Of a stretch of DNA of 64,000 nt, positions 52,572-61,562 are shown one piece after another. Numbering within the stretch: position 1 is the first letter of the stretch; each line of letters starts with the position of its first letter. This DNA comes from Paenibacillus wynnii (GTDB lineage: Bacteria; Bacillota; Bacilli; Paenibacillales; Paenibacillaceae). The position numbers and the translations under genes are program-made. The stretch is taken from assembly GCF_030812855.1 (NCBI RefSeq), contig NZ_JAUSTK010000018.1, forward strand, positions 29,784 through 93,783, written 5' to 3'. The notes under the pieces were generated by a model, which saw only the letters and a list, made by a program, of their open reading frames with translations, searched no databases and was not told the DNA's origin.

Positions 52572-53753
52572 ATGGTTCTGGATAATCGTTATGGTGCTTT
52601 CATAGATCCGAAGTTGAAGGTGATGCCGCTAGGATATGGGCCGCTTGAGGGCCTGAGCTTCACGGTGAAGGATGTGTTCGCAGTTGCCGGTCACACGTCA
52701 TCCGCGGGCAACCCGGACTGGCTTCGGACGCATTCGGCCTCTACTTATCATGCAGCCGCAGTTCGAAGTCTGCTGATGGCTGGTGCTTCTTTGAAAGGGG
52801 CAGCGCTTACGGATGAGCTGATGTACAGTCTGGGAGGAGAGAACTACCATTACGGTACTCCCGTGAATCCTCATGCAGCCGGGTGTATTCCAGGCGGATC
52901 GTCCAGTGGTTCCGCTGTCGCTGTAGCCTCCGGGAGTGTTGATTTTGCACTTGGAACAGATACCGGGGGGTCCATTCGTGTTCCTTCTTCCTACTGTGGA
53001 GTCTATGGGTTTCGTCCCTCCCATGGAGCGGTGGATATGAAGGGCGTCATTCCACTTTCACCGGGTTTTGATACCGTAGGATGGATGACAGGGCATGTAG
53101 AACTATTGCACAAAGTGGGTAAGGTTCTTCTGCCGGTGGGGAAGGAAGAACCTTACCCAAATACTATGGATCAACTTTTTATCGCTACAGATGCATGGAC
53201 TTTGGTGGAAAAGGAAAGTGAAATACAGCTTTCTAACGCTCTAAGCCGTCTGCAAACGGGTGCAGGCCGTGCTTGGGACATCGAAATTGCTCCGGAAGGA
53301 CTTAAAGTCTGGATGGATGTGTTCCGAGAGCTGCAGGGTTGTGAAATATGGTCAACCCATGGGGAATGGATTGAGCGGGAGCGGCCTGAGTTCGGACCGG
53401 ATATTGCTGACCGATTCGCTTGGGCTTCTAGTCTGGTTGCAAAAGATCTTACCTTTGCACAACAGACCAAGGAGGGGATTTCATCCCGTTTGCGTCAACT
53501 ACTGGGAGAGTCGGGCTGTCTTGTAATACCGACCGTACCGGGTCCTGCTCCGCTGCGCGGAGGAGATTCCCGGCAGCTTGAACGGAATCGGAGCGGGGCG
53601 ATGATGCTGTGCTGCATTGCAGGCCTAGCCGGCCTTCCGCAGGTTACCCTCCCTGTGAACGGGGAGGATGGTCTGCCACTTGGTATATCTGTTATTGGAG
53701 GATATGGGCAGGATTTGCGGCTGTTGTCGTGGATAAAAGAAGTCTGGGGCTAA
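52572..53753 (+). CDS. Amidase (amidase-signature family)
   Basis: A 393-residue amidase with the Ser-cisSer-Lys triad: Lys in FTVKDVF (~30s), GGSSSGSAVAVASG near residue 107-120, and TDTGGSIRVPSS with the catalytic Ser about 24 residues later. It hydrolyses a small amide. The ATG at 52572 (MVLDNRYGAFI) follows AGGAGGTGCAGG. Upstream in-frame codons run into the GGT-like gene and are rejected. The neighbouring GGT-like and PucR genes suggest nitrogen scavenging. Confidence 0.85.
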   Translation: MVLDNRYGAFIDPKLKVMPLGYGPLEGLSFTVKDVFAVAGHTSSAGNPDWLRTHSASTYHAAAVRSLLMAGASLKGAALTDELMYSLGGENYHYGTPVNPHAAGCIPGGSSSGSAVAVASGSVDFALGTDTGGSIRVPSSYCGVYGFRPSHGAVDMKGVIPLSPGFDTVGWMTGHVELLHKVGKVLLPVGKEEPYPNTMDQLFIATDAWTLVEKESEIQLSNALSRLQTGAGRAWDIEIAPEGLKVWMDVFRELQGCEIWSTHGEWIERERPEFGPDIADRFAWASSLVAKDLTFAQQTKEGISSRLRQLLGESGCLVIPTVPGPAPLRGGDSRQLERNRSGAMMLCCIAGLAGLPQVTLPVNGEDGLPLGISVIGGYGQDLRLLSWIKEVWG

Positions 53754-53755
53754 CT

Positions 53756-53944
53756 TTAACTGCACTCTTTACAACTAAAATAATTTTATATGGCTGAATT
53801 ACAAAAGTAACTGCACTTTATACAGCTATTTGGAGCGAAGTTGACTGAGAATGGACTAGTGGGAGGATTTAGTTGCGGAAAGTGCAATTAAGTCCATTAG
53901 GATGCGGAAATTAACTGAAATAGTGGTACTCAGTACACTTATCT
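53756..53944. repeat. Four-module palindromic repeat cluster C
   Basis: Modules start near 53756, 53806, 53868 and 53918 (spacing 50, 62, 50). It begins three bases after the amidase stop codon. Module 2 has CTGCAC-TTT-ATACAGCTATT; module 3 is the inverse form AGTTGCGGAAAGTGCAATT. Length 189 bp. Confidence 0.72.
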
Positions 53945-53979
53945 TCAACAAGTGTATGGAATAAGGGGGTTACGATAGC

Positions 53980-54006
53980 GACCGCTCCTCAGGACGGTCT
54001 TTTTTC
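53980..54006 (+). terminator. Rho-independent terminator after the GGT-amidase unit
   Basis: The arms GACCG and CGGTC enclose CTCCTCAGGA and are followed by a T-run. It lies after repeat cluster C. Confidence 0.75.
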
Positions 54007-54091
54007 CATACTCTGATTCACGATATTTAGCAAGTGAACTTGTTACGCATTACAGGATAAATATGGATGAAAATTTAAATTTCTGTGTCAT

Positions 54092-54108
54092 ATGTAATAT
54101 TATCTAAC
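54092..54108 (-). promoter_or_regulatory. Candidate purine-regulon operator upstream of pucR
   Basis: On the minus strand GTTAGATAATATTACAT; the plus-strand sequence GTTAGGTAATATCACAT at 57429-57445 matches 15 of 17 positions upstream of the second BMP-type gene. A palindrome TGTTAC-ATAAG-GTAACA at 54166-54182 overlaps the TATAAT (54161-54166) of the likely pucR promoter. It may be an autoregulatory site. Confidence 0.4.
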
Positions 54109-54223
54109 GTACTAGAATGGTATTTTTCACAATCCTCTATTCAAAAAGGTTCATTTTCTCTATAATGTTACATAAGGTAACACATATGCAGAGAAGATAC
54201 TGGGCTTGAAAAGGAGGGGTGGC

Positions 54224-55798
54224 ATGCATCTCACAGTTGAAGAGGCATTATCCATTTATCCTTTATCAGAAGCAAAGCTTATAGCAGGGTCTAGAGGGAA
54301 ACATCGAATTGTTAAGTCCATCAATGTGATGGATGCCCCGGACATTTCTGATTGGATTAAGGAAGGCGAAATGCTGCTGACAACAGCTTATTTAATTAAA
54401 GATAACCTGGAAGAAGCGTCGGCTTTGCTTCACACCTTGAACCGCCGGGGATCGGCGGGACTTGGCATCAAGCTGGGACGTTTCTGGGATGCCGTTCCGG
54501 AAGCGCTGATTACAGAGGCGGAGCTGTTGGGTTTCCCGTTGATTGAGCTGCCTTTTCAATTCACTTTCTCCGATCAAATGAACGGTTTGTTCCGAGCGGA
54601 GCTTATACGAAGTACCAGCACCTTGCAGACGGTAATGGAGAAACAAAGAAAGCTGATGCGATTTGCTCTTCGTTCGAGCCGGAGCCAACCGCTATTGGAT
54701 TCCATATCTGAGGTGATGGGGCATTCACTCGCGGTAATTAACTCCCGGGGAGCCGTTCTCTACAATAACTCACAGTTCCCGGAATCTCAGTTGCTGACGA
54801 ACTGGCCGTGGATTAACCGGAGCCAGCGTATTCGTATCGATGAAGGGGTGAGTTTTCGAGTCCCTCTTATGCAAGGCGAGGAATGCCATGGTTATCTGCA
54901 GTATTTCGATATTGATCCACTATTGCTCCCTGTTGAAGAGAGTTTATTTGTTCAAGGGGCCGAGCTAATTTCATTCCATATTCAGTCAGGGTACGAAAGT
55001 TCCTTCGAACCTGATTCACAAAGGGAATTCAGCGGACTGCTCAAACGTTGCTTGAACGGAGGTCTATCTAGTGCGGAATTGGCACAAGCAGCTGCCAAGC
55101 TGGATATTGAGCTTCTTCAATCGCCTTTTCAGCTTTTGTTAACGGATGTATCGAGCTTGGGGGAATCCCGGAAGGGTGAGCTGTATCACTTGAAAGAGGA
55201 GTATATGGAGCATCCTCTGCTGCAGGAAATGAAGGGGATACATGTCCTTGTAGATGAAGGGTTACTTTCGATTTATCCAGTGGATAAACACAACCCTGAG
55301 AACTTACAGGCAATAATAAGTGAGTGCTTTCAAAAGCTGAAATATGAGCCCGGTTATTATCCAAAAGCGGCTATTAGCAGCCGTAAGGCTAAGGCCGAAG
55401 GCCTCAAAGAAGCTTTTGCTGAAGTTAAGGTGTGTCTGAGTAAACCCCAGTATTGGGGAGTGAATGAGCATGTTGTCCATTATCGGCAGCTTGAACTCAC
55501 TCTGATGCTCCAGCAGATTCCTTCAGACATCATGATTAAATACTGTAATGGAACCCTTGGAAACCTGCTGTGCCGGGAACCTGAGTATGTCCGAGAAATG
55601 CTGCATACGCTGGAGGTCTATATAGAGAATGACGGTCATATCAACGAAACGGCCAAAAAACTATTTATCCACCGGAATACGGCAACCTATCGGATTGAGA
55701 AGCTAAGCGAACTGCTGGATGTTGATTTCAAAAAAATTAACGATTTACTGCGATTGAAACTTGTGTTTATGTTCCGCGGGATGCTGGAAAAGGATTGA
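54224..55798 (+). CDS. PucR-family transcriptional regulator
   Basis: A 524-residue regulator. The N-terminal PucR domain starts MHLTVEEALSIYPLSEAKLIAGSRG with VKSINVMDAPDISDWIKEGEMLLTTAY. A GGDEF-like/CdaR middle follows. The C-terminal HTH_30 has NDGHINETAKKLFIHRNTATYRIEKLSELL. B. subtilis PucR controls purine catabolism and transport, which fits the xanthine-dehydrogenase-related neighbours. The ATG at 54224 follows AAGGAGGGGTGGC; the TTG at 54206 overlaps the SD and is rejected. Confidence 0.87.
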   Translation: MHLTVEEALSIYPLSEAKLIAGSRGKHRIVKSINVMDAPDISDWIKEGEMLLTTAYLIKDNLEEASALLHTLNRRGSAGLGIKLGRFWDAVPEALITEAELLGFPLIELPFQFTFSDQMNGLFRAELIRSTSTLQTVMEKQRKLMRFALRSSRSQPLLDSISEVMGHSLAVINSRGAVLYNNSQFPESQLLTNWPWINRSQRIRIDEGVSFRVPLMQGEECHGYLQYFDIDPLLLPVEESLFVQGAELISFHIQSGYESSFEPDSQREFSGLLKRCLNGGLSSAELAQAAAKLDIELLQSPFQLLLTDVSSLGESRKGELYHLKEEYMEHPLLQEMKGIHVLVDEGLLSIYPVDKHNPENLQAIISECFQKLKYEPGYYPKAAISSRKAKAEGLKEAFAEVKVCLSKPQYWGVNEHVVHYRQLELTLMLQQIPSDIMIKYCNGTLGNLLCREPEYVREMLHTLEVYIENDGHINETAKKLFIHRNTATYRIEKLSELLDVDFKKINDLLRLKLVFMFRGMLEKD

Positions 55799-55831
55799 AG
55801 TAAATAGCAACAACCCAAGGAGGGGTTGCTC

Positions 55832-56887
55832 ATGGATATACACGATATCGTATTGTACATCAAGAACAATGACTCCCCAGCTGTATTGGCTTCTCTAACT
55901 GGAGTAGAGGGGCATTCGTATCGCAAAGCAGGTGCGGTCATGCTGTTTTTTGAGAATGGGTCAATGGGCAGTCTCAGTCCAGGGTGTCTGGAAAGTGACT
56001 TGCAGCTGCGAACTGCTGAGATTTGGGCATCAGGTCAACCGGAAGTTGTGGAGTACGATATGCTGTCTCCGGATGACTTTTCTTGGGGGGAAGCGGTGGG
56101 TTGCGGCGGCAAAATCAAAGTGGTGCTAGAACCCGTTAAAGGAGAGCTGAAGCAGATCCTTCTGGCTGCCAATGAGCGGATGGCAAGGGGAGAAAGCTTG
56201 ATGCTGCTCCGCAAATTAACCTCACAGGGTGGGTATTCCTATGAGTTGGCAGCGGGTACAGTTGCTGGACCTGTTTCAGATTCCATTGCTTTTAGCACGT
56301 TGCTGCAACCTAAGCCGAGACTCGTGATTTTTGGGGGAGGGCATGATGCGGGACCTATTGCCGCTCTGGCGGCCACAGTGGGGTTCCGAATTGCTATCAC
56401 CGATTGGCGGGAAGGTACCCTAAAGAATGAATTCCCCGGTGCGGAAAGAGTGATTTGTGCCCCTGTAGAGGCGGCTGCCCGTCTTGGAATTAGTTGTGGT
56501 GATTATGTGCTCATATGCAGCCACCAGTTCCAGAGGGACCGACATTTTTTGGAGGGTGTGCTACCGTTTAATCCGCATTATATCGGAGTTATCGGGTCTG
56601 CCGTGCGTATAAATCTGCTTCTTGAAGGGCTTGAGGTTCCTTCGTCATTGCATGCTCCGGTAGGTATTCCCATTGGCGGGGAAGGACCGGAGGAAATTGC
56701 AGTAAGTATTGTTGCCGAAATGATTCAAATTAAAAGGGCAGGCTCGCGTAAACTATCAAAAGGAGGGGACCACTTTGAAAGTAGCAGGTATCTATCTAGC
56801 AGCAGGACAAAGCAGACGAATGGGAGTCTCCAAGGTTTCCCTGAAGCTGTCCCAGGAGATTTCACTCGGGAGCGTCGCGCTCAGTGA
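55832..56887 (+). CDS. XdhC/CoxI-family molybdenum hydroxylase maturation protein
   Basis: A 351-residue XdhC. The N-terminal XdhC_CoxI domain has SPAVLASLTGVEGHSYRKAGAVMLF and GCLESDL; the C-terminal Rossmann domain has RLVIFGGGHDAGPIAALAATVGFRIAITDWREG and YIGVIGSAVRINLLLE. XdhC inserts sulfurated molybdenum cofactor into xanthine dehydrogenase. The ATG at 55832 follows AAGGAGGGGTTGCTC. The last ~38 residues, a Ser/Arg-rich tail, are read from the start of the next gene in another frame. Confidence 0.87.
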   Translation: MDIHDIVLYIKNNDSPAVLASLTGVEGHSYRKAGAVMLFFENGSMGSLSPGCLESDLQLRTAEIWASGQPEVVEYDMLSPDDFSWGEAVGCGGKIKVVLEPVKGELKQILLAANERMARGESLMLLRKLTSQGGYSYELAAGTVAGPVSDSIAFSTLLQPKPRLVIFGGGHDAGPIAALAATVGFRIAITDWREGTLKNEFPGAERVICAPVEAAARLGISCGDYVLICSHQFQRDRHFLEGVLPFNPHYIGVIGSAVRINLLLEGLEVPSSLHAPVGIPIGGEGPEEIAVSIVAEMIQIKRAGSRKLSKGGDHFESSRYLSSSRTKQTNGSLQGFPEAVPGDFTRERRAQ

Positions 56888-57398
56888 GCTTGACCGCTGT
56901 AATCTGTCTCCGCTAGTCGTTGTGGTACGCGCCGATGACACACTGGAGTGGCTACCACCCGCTGTCCATAAGCAGGAGAGGTTGCGTATTGAGACATGCT
57001 TAACCGCCCATCTGGGATTGTCCTTTTCGTTGCGCTGCGGACTTAATGCTGTACTGCCTACACAACCTGATGCTGTTATTGTTGCACTTGCCGATCAACC
57101 CTTTATCACGACCGGACTTATTAATCGTCTGATAGAAACCTTTCAGAATTCTCCGGGATTAGACTTTGTGGCCAGCACTCATAAGGGGGCGGGTATGCCT
57201 CCTGTGCTGTTCTCCAAGGCATTATTTCCAGCATTGCAGAGTTTGGACGGAGATCGGGGGGCGGCCAGCATACTGCGCTCACCGGATTATAAAGGGGTAG
57301 TACTGGAAGCAGACTCCGCACATTATTTCATGGATGCAGACACACATGAAGAGTTCGGGAATATTGTTAGTCATTGGAGTCAGATAAACGGGAATTAG
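56775..57398 (+). CDS. Molybdenum cofactor cytidylyltransferase-like protein (MocA/MobA-like)
   Basis: A 207-residue NTP transferase. The nucleotide-binding signature is IYLAAGQSRRMGVSK (LAAGxSxRMG) and the metal-binding block is ALADQPFITT; DADTHEEF closes the fold. It modifies molybdopterin with CTP or GTP for the dehydrogenase encoded by this cluster. TTG at 56775 is the start, behind AAAAGGAGGGG; it overlaps the end of xdhC by 113 nt in a different frame. Confidence 0.83.
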   Translation: MKVAGIYLAAGQSRRMGVSKVSLKLSQEISLGSVALSELDRCNLSPLVVVVRADDTLEWLPPAVHKQERLRIETCLTAHLGLSFSLRCGLNAVLPTQPDAVIVALADQPFITTGLINRLIETFQNSPGLDFVASTHKGAGMPPVLFSKALFPALQSLDGDRGAASILRSPDYKGVVLEADSAHYFMDADTHEEFGNIVSHWSQINGN

Positions 57399-57428
57399 GT
57401 CGAATGGTAGAAGTTAATTTTTTATTAT

Positions 57429-57445
57429 GTTAGGTAATATCACAT
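57429..57445 (+). promoter_or_regulatory. Candidate purine-regulon operator upstream of BMP gene 2
   Basis: GTTAGGTAATATCACAT, the partner of the inverted site at 54092-54108, located about 170 nt upstream of the second BMP-family lipoprotein gene. The rest of the 217-bp gap is AT-rich with no clear terminator. Confidence 0.4.
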
Positions 57446-57615
57446 TTTTTAAGTAATGTCATACTCGGATAAGGCGCTGTGCACAAGAAAACCTCTTTTT
57501 TTTGTAAAATAAAACAAACGTATGTTATATAAATTTACGTAATGCTCAGGCGTAAGTATAGTAGAGATACATTATTGGCTAAAGCCAATTTTTAAAACCT
57601 TGGAGGAGGAGAATT

Positions 57616-58779
57616 ATGAAAAAAAGGGGTCAGTCATTCTCGCTCGGATTACTGCTAATGCTTGTATTGGCGGTAGTGCTGGCAGGCTGTGGTAATAATA
57701 ATGCCGCATCGACAAATGCAACAGAGGCACCTGCAACAAATGCGGGTACAACAGGGGAAGCTGCTGCCACAACAGAACCGGCTGCGGAGAAACCTAAGGT
57801 GGCTTTCGTTTATATCGGTCCTCCGGGTGACGGTGGTTATACTTATCAGCATGATCAAGGTCGCCTTTTTATGGAGAAAGAACTTGGAATTAAAGCGGAC
57901 TTCGTAGAAAACGTTCCAGAGAGCGCAGATGCGGAACGTATCATCACAGAGCTTGCGCAATCTCATGACATTGTATTTACAACAAGCTTCGGATATATGG
58001 ATTTCACCCTTAATGTGGCAGGCAAGTTCCCTAATGTGAAATTCCTGCATGCTTCCGGTTACAAAACAGCGGATAACATGGGAACTTACTTCGGTAAAAA
58101 CTATCAAGCTAGTTATCTTTCCGGGATTGCCGCAGGGAAAATGACGAAGAACAATCAGTTAGGTTATGTTGGAGCATTCCCGATTAGTGAAGTTATCTAT
58201 AACCTTAATGCCTTTACACTAGGAGCGCAAAGCGTAAACCCGGATGTTAAAGTCGATGTGGTATGGACCAACACTTGGTATGACCCAACGACAGAACGTC
58301 AAGCCGCAATCAGCTTGCTGGATAAAGGTGCGGATGTGTTGATGGCTTATCAGGATTCACCGGCTACGCTTCAGGCTGCTGCGGAACGTGGTGCTTTTGC
58401 TGGAGGTAATGACTCCGATATGGGTAAATACGCTCCGGATAATTATTTGACAAATCCAGTTTGGAACTGGGGTCCGTATTATGTTAAAGCCGTGAAATCG
58501 GTTATGGATGGAACCTGGACGAATGAGCAGTACTCCGGTGACATGGCTGACGGAATGGTTGAGCTTGCACCTTTCGGTAGCAAGGTTCCTGAAGATGTGA
58601 AGACACTCGTTGAAGAGGCTAAGGCTAAGATTATCAGCGGCGAACTGGATGTATTCACGGGACCGATTACGGATAATAAAGATGCCGTTAAAGTGCAAGA
58701 GGGTCAAAAGCTGACACTTGAAGAAGTGCTGGGAATGAATTGGCTCGTAAAAGGCGTAGTGGGAACTATACCTAACTAA
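57616..58779 (+). CDS. BMP-family substrate-binding lipoprotein (system 2)
   Basis: A 387-residue lipoprotein. The signal peptide ends at VVLAGC (lipobox; Cys near residue 25), then a Thr/Ala-rich linker, then a PnrA/BmpA fold: VAFVYIGPPGDGGYTYQHDQG, TSFGYMDFTLNVAG, GTYFGKNYQASYLSGIAAG and VVWTNTWYDPTTERQAAISLLDKGADV. Placement with purine genes suggests a nucleobase or nucleoside ligand. A GC-rich hairpin separates it from the ATPase gene. SD GGAGGAGGAGAATT. Confidence 0.88.
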   Translation: MKKRGQSFSLGLLLMLVLAVVLAGCGNNNAASTNATEAPATNAGTTGEAAATTEPAAEKPKVAFVYIGPPGDGGYTYQHDQGRLFMEKELGIKADFVENVPESADAERIITELAQSHDIVFTTSFGYMDFTLNVAGKFPNVKFLHASGYKTADNMGTYFGKNYQASYLSGIAAGKMTKNNQLGYVGAFPISEVIYNLNAFTLGAQSVNPDVKVDVVWTNTWYDPTTERQAAISLLDKGADVLMAYQDSPATLQAAAERGAFAGGNDSDMGKYAPDNYLTNPVWNWGPYYVKAVKSVMDGTWTNEQYSGDMADGMVELAPFGSKVPEDVKTLVEEAKAKIISGELDVFTGPITDNKDAVKVQEGQKLTLEEVLGMNWLVKGVVGTIPN

Positions 58780-58824
58780 AAGTGAATTTTCTCTAAATAT
58801 CATAGCTTTAATGCACGACTTAAT

Positions 58825-58861
58825 GGGTGGGGCGGGTTCTATTACAGAACCTTCCCCACCC
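58825..58861 (+). terminator. Strong stem-loop between binding-protein and ATPase genes (system 2)
   Basis: The arms GGGTGGGG and CCCCACCC, with inner GGTTCT/AGAACC, form a stem without a T-tract. Same position as the stem-loop in system 1 at 14520-14562. Confidence 0.7.
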
Positions 58862-58895
58862 GTACTATAACTATAAGGAAAGGAGGCGTTCCAAG

Positions 58896-60428
58896 ATGCT
58901 GGACCATTCAGTAGAGATGCGGGGTATAGTGAAAAAATTCGGTCCGGTGACCGCGAGCGATCAAGTCGATTTTTCAGCAAATGCGGGTGAGATTCATGCG
59001 CTGCTTGGTGAGAATGGGGCAGGGAAAAGCACGGTCATGAGCATGCTGTCGGGTGTATACAGAGCGGATGAAGGAGAGATTCTCATTCATGGCAAAACTG
59101 CAAAAATTCGTTCCCCGAAAGACGCAGCCTTACTTGGCGTCGGCATGGTATTTCAGAATTTCAGACTGGTGCAAAGCCTCACAGCAGCGGAAAACATCGT
59201 GCTTGGCGAAAAGTCGTCTTTCTGGCGCGGAAGTAAATGGATGAATAAAAAGCACGAGGAGATTGAAGCCCTGGCAGAGCATTTTGGTCTGAAGTTTCAT
59301 GTAGACCGACCGATATGGCAGTTGTCTGTCGGGGAACAACAGCGTGTGGAGATCGTGAAGACACTGTACCGCGGTGCAGATATTATTATTCTGGATGAGC
59401 CGACTTCAGTCCTGACTCCCGGAGAAGCAGAGCAACTCTTTAACACTCTGCAGGTTATGAAGCAAGAAGGGAAAACCGTTATCATGACGACTCATAAAAT
59501 GAAAGAAGTTATGGCCTCCTCGGATCGAATCTCTGTTATGCGTAAAGGCAAAATGATCGCCACACTGGTCACAGCAGACACGGATGAATTAGAGTTGGCC
59601 CGTTTGATGGTGGGTAGAGAGGTTACGATCAGCCGTCAGGAGCGAGAAGCAACAGAGGGGAGTCCCTTGCTGATTGTTAAGGATCTTGATGTCTATGCCG
59701 ATCATGGCCGTAAGGCACTTGACGGTTTGTCACTTAGCGTGCGTGAAGGAGAAATTGTCGGTGTTGCGGGTGTAGCCGGCAATGGGCAAAAGGAGCTTGC
59801 GGAGGTATTGACAGGTCTGCGGACTTGGAAGAACGGTGAGATAACCTTTGACGGCAGTACAGTGAAGTCGGCTTCTGTACGCGGTGCTATCGACGCAGGG
59901 ATCTCCCATGTTCCGGAGAATCGAATGAAAAGCGGATTAGCTGGACGGCTTGGCTCTGTCGATAACCTCTTATTCAAGTCCTACCGTAGCGAAGAACACT
60001 CTAAATTCGGTTTTCTGAAAGCAGGGAAGAATCGATCGTGGTCTGAGGAGCTTGTAAGAAGATTTAACGTGAAGACACCAGAGCTAGATACACCTGTGCA
60101 GCAGATGTCTGGCGGTAACCAACAGAAGTTGCTTTTTGCTAGAGAAGTTAGTCATCAGCCAAAGCTGATGGTAGCTGTACATCCCACTCAAGGGCTGGAT
60201 GTAGCCGCTGCGGCAGGTGTTCATGACCTACTTATGGAGCTGCGGGGAACGGGAAGTGGCGTTCTGCTCATTTCGGAGGATTTGGATGAGCTTCTACAGT
60301 TATCTGACCGTATTTTGGTTATTTATAACGGTTCAATTATTGGTGAGGAAACACATGATGACGCAGATCGAGAGACCATCGGGTTGCTGATGGCAGGAAT
60401 TCAGGGCAGAGAGGGGAGCGTCGTATGA
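58896..60428 (+). CDS. Nucleoside/nucleobase ABC transporter ATPase (system 2)
   Basis: A 510-residue tandem ABC ATPase. The first domain has GENGAGKST, QLSVGEQQRVEI and IIILDEPTSVL; the second has a degenerate Walker A (GVAGNGQKE), MSGGNQQKLL and VAVHPTQGLDVA. Parallel to the system 1 ATPase at 14681 and to NupO/RbsA. The ATG at 58896 (MLDHSVEMRGIVKKF) follows AAAGGAGGCGTTCCAAG. It overlaps the next gene by 4 nt. Confidence 0.9.
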   Translation: MLDHSVEMRGIVKKFGPVTASDQVDFSANAGEIHALLGENGAGKSTVMSMLSGVYRADEGEILIHGKTAKIRSPKDAALLGVGMVFQNFRLVQSLTAAENIVLGEKSSFWRGSKWMNKKHEEIEALAEHFGLKFHVDRPIWQLSVGEQQRVEIVKTLYRGADIIILDEPTSVLTPGEAEQLFNTLQVMKQEGKTVIMTTHKMKEVMASSDRISVMRKGKMIATLVTADTDELELARLMVGREVTISRQEREATEGSPLLIVKDLDVYADHGRKALDGLSLSVREGEIVGVAGVAGNGQKELAEVLTGLRTWKNGEITFDGSTVKSASVRGAIDAGISHVPENRMKSGLAGRLGSVDNLLFKSYRSEEHSKFGFLKAGKNRSWSEELVRRFNVKTPELDTPVQQMSGGNQQKLLFAREVSHQPKLMVAVHPTQGLDVAAAAGVHDLLMELRGTGSGVLLISEDLDELLQLSDRILVIYNGSIIGEETHDDADRETIGLLMAGIQGREGSVV

Positions 60429-61543
60429 GCCGGATAGATGGAAATAATACTGCAGCAGTGCTTGAACCTTCTCCGTTAAAGACTGGCAAGCGCCCTTCAC
60501 TGCGTCTGGAATACGATTCAAGCCGTACCCGTTCACCTTGGTGGACACCGGTCCTCTCTGTATTTCTAGCATTGGTGTTGTGTGCCATATTCATTGCTGC
60601 CAACGGAATGAGTCCATTTACTGTATATGAAAAAATGTTCCGCGGTGCATTTGGCACCTCCTATGGCTTCACGGAAACTCTGGTAAAAGCAATACCGTTA
60701 CTGCTATGCGGACTGGGTATCTCGGTTGCTTACCGGATATCGGTATGGAATATCGGGGCTGAGGGACAGCTTACAGTTGGAGCCATGGCGGCTACGGCTG
60801 TCACGATTTATTTTCCAGATCTACCATCATTCTGGTCCATCTTGTTAATGCTCATATTCGGTTTCGCTGCGGGAGCCCTCTGGGGGTTAATGACGGCTGT
60901 CCCCAGAACACATTTTGGAGTCAATGAGCTTATTACTTCATTAATGCTGAATTACGTAGCACTGCTGGCACTTGATTATGTAGTATTCGGGCCTTGGAAA
61001 GACCCCAAAGGCTTTAACTTCCCCGGTTCGCCCATGTTTACTGCAGCGCAATCACTGCCCGTACTGGGTAGTACACGGCTGCACATCGGACTTATATTTG
61101 GTCTCGTTGCTGTAGTTATCTATTACTTAATGATCCGGTTTACCCGTTGGGGATATGAATTGAAGCTAATTGGAGCCAATCCGATAGCTGCCCGTTATGC
61201 AGGTATTCATATTAAACGGCATATTATTATCGTAATGCTAATCAGCGGTGGTCTGGCAGGAATCGCTGGAATGGCTGAGGTGTCTGGCGTAACCCATAAA
61301 TTAATGCAAGGTATCTCTCCGGGTTACGGATATACGGCGATTATTGTGGCCTGGCTTGCAAAACTGAACCCGCTGGGGCTAATTGTTACTTCCATCCTGT
61401 TCGGAGGTCTCATCGTCGGAGGTTTCAGCGTACAAACCATAGGATTACCTTCGTCTATTTCGGAAATGCTGCAGGGCTCCATCCTGTTTTTCCTGATTGC
61501 CGGGGATATGATTCATCGATTCCGCATTCGCCGGAGCGCATAA
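60425..61543 (+). CDS. ABC transporter permease 1 (system 2)
   Basis: A 372-residue BPD_transp_2 permease with a ~35-residue cytoplasmic N-terminal extension, then LCGLGISVAYRISVWNIGAEGQ, HFGVNELITSLMLNYVALLALDY and the coupling loop YELKLIGANPIAARYAGIH. Its ATG overlaps the ATPase stop codon. The second permease follows 19 nt later. Confidence 0.88.
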   Translation: MSRIDGNNTAAVLEPSPLKTGKRPSLRLEYDSSRTRSPWWTPVLSVFLALVLCAIFIAANGMSPFTVYEKMFRGAFGTSYGFTETLVKAIPLLLCGLGISVAYRISVWNIGAEGQLTVGAMAATAVTIYFPDLPSFWSILLMLIFGFAAGALWGLMTAVPRTHFGVNELITSLMLNYVALLALDYVVFGPWKDPKGFNFPGSPMFTAAQSLPVLGSTRLHIGLIFGLVAVVIYYLMIRFTRWGYELKLIGANPIAARYAGIHIKRHIIIVMLISGGLAGIAGMAEVSGVTHKLMQGISPGYGYTAIIVAWLAKLNPLGLIVTSILFGGLIVGGFSVQTIGLPSSISEMLQGSILFFLIAGDMIHRFRIRRSA

Positions 61544-61562
61544 TTAAGGAAGGGGTTATAGA

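Noticed and set aside
57540..57567. GCTCAGGCGTAA also found at 5582-5593, considered as a further repeat copy
   Set aside because: A 12-mer match is expected by chance many times in 64 kb; flanks do not align.
57399..57615. Purine riboswitch upstream of the second BMP-type gene
   Set aside because: The conserved loop-loop and junction sequences of purine aptamers are not present.
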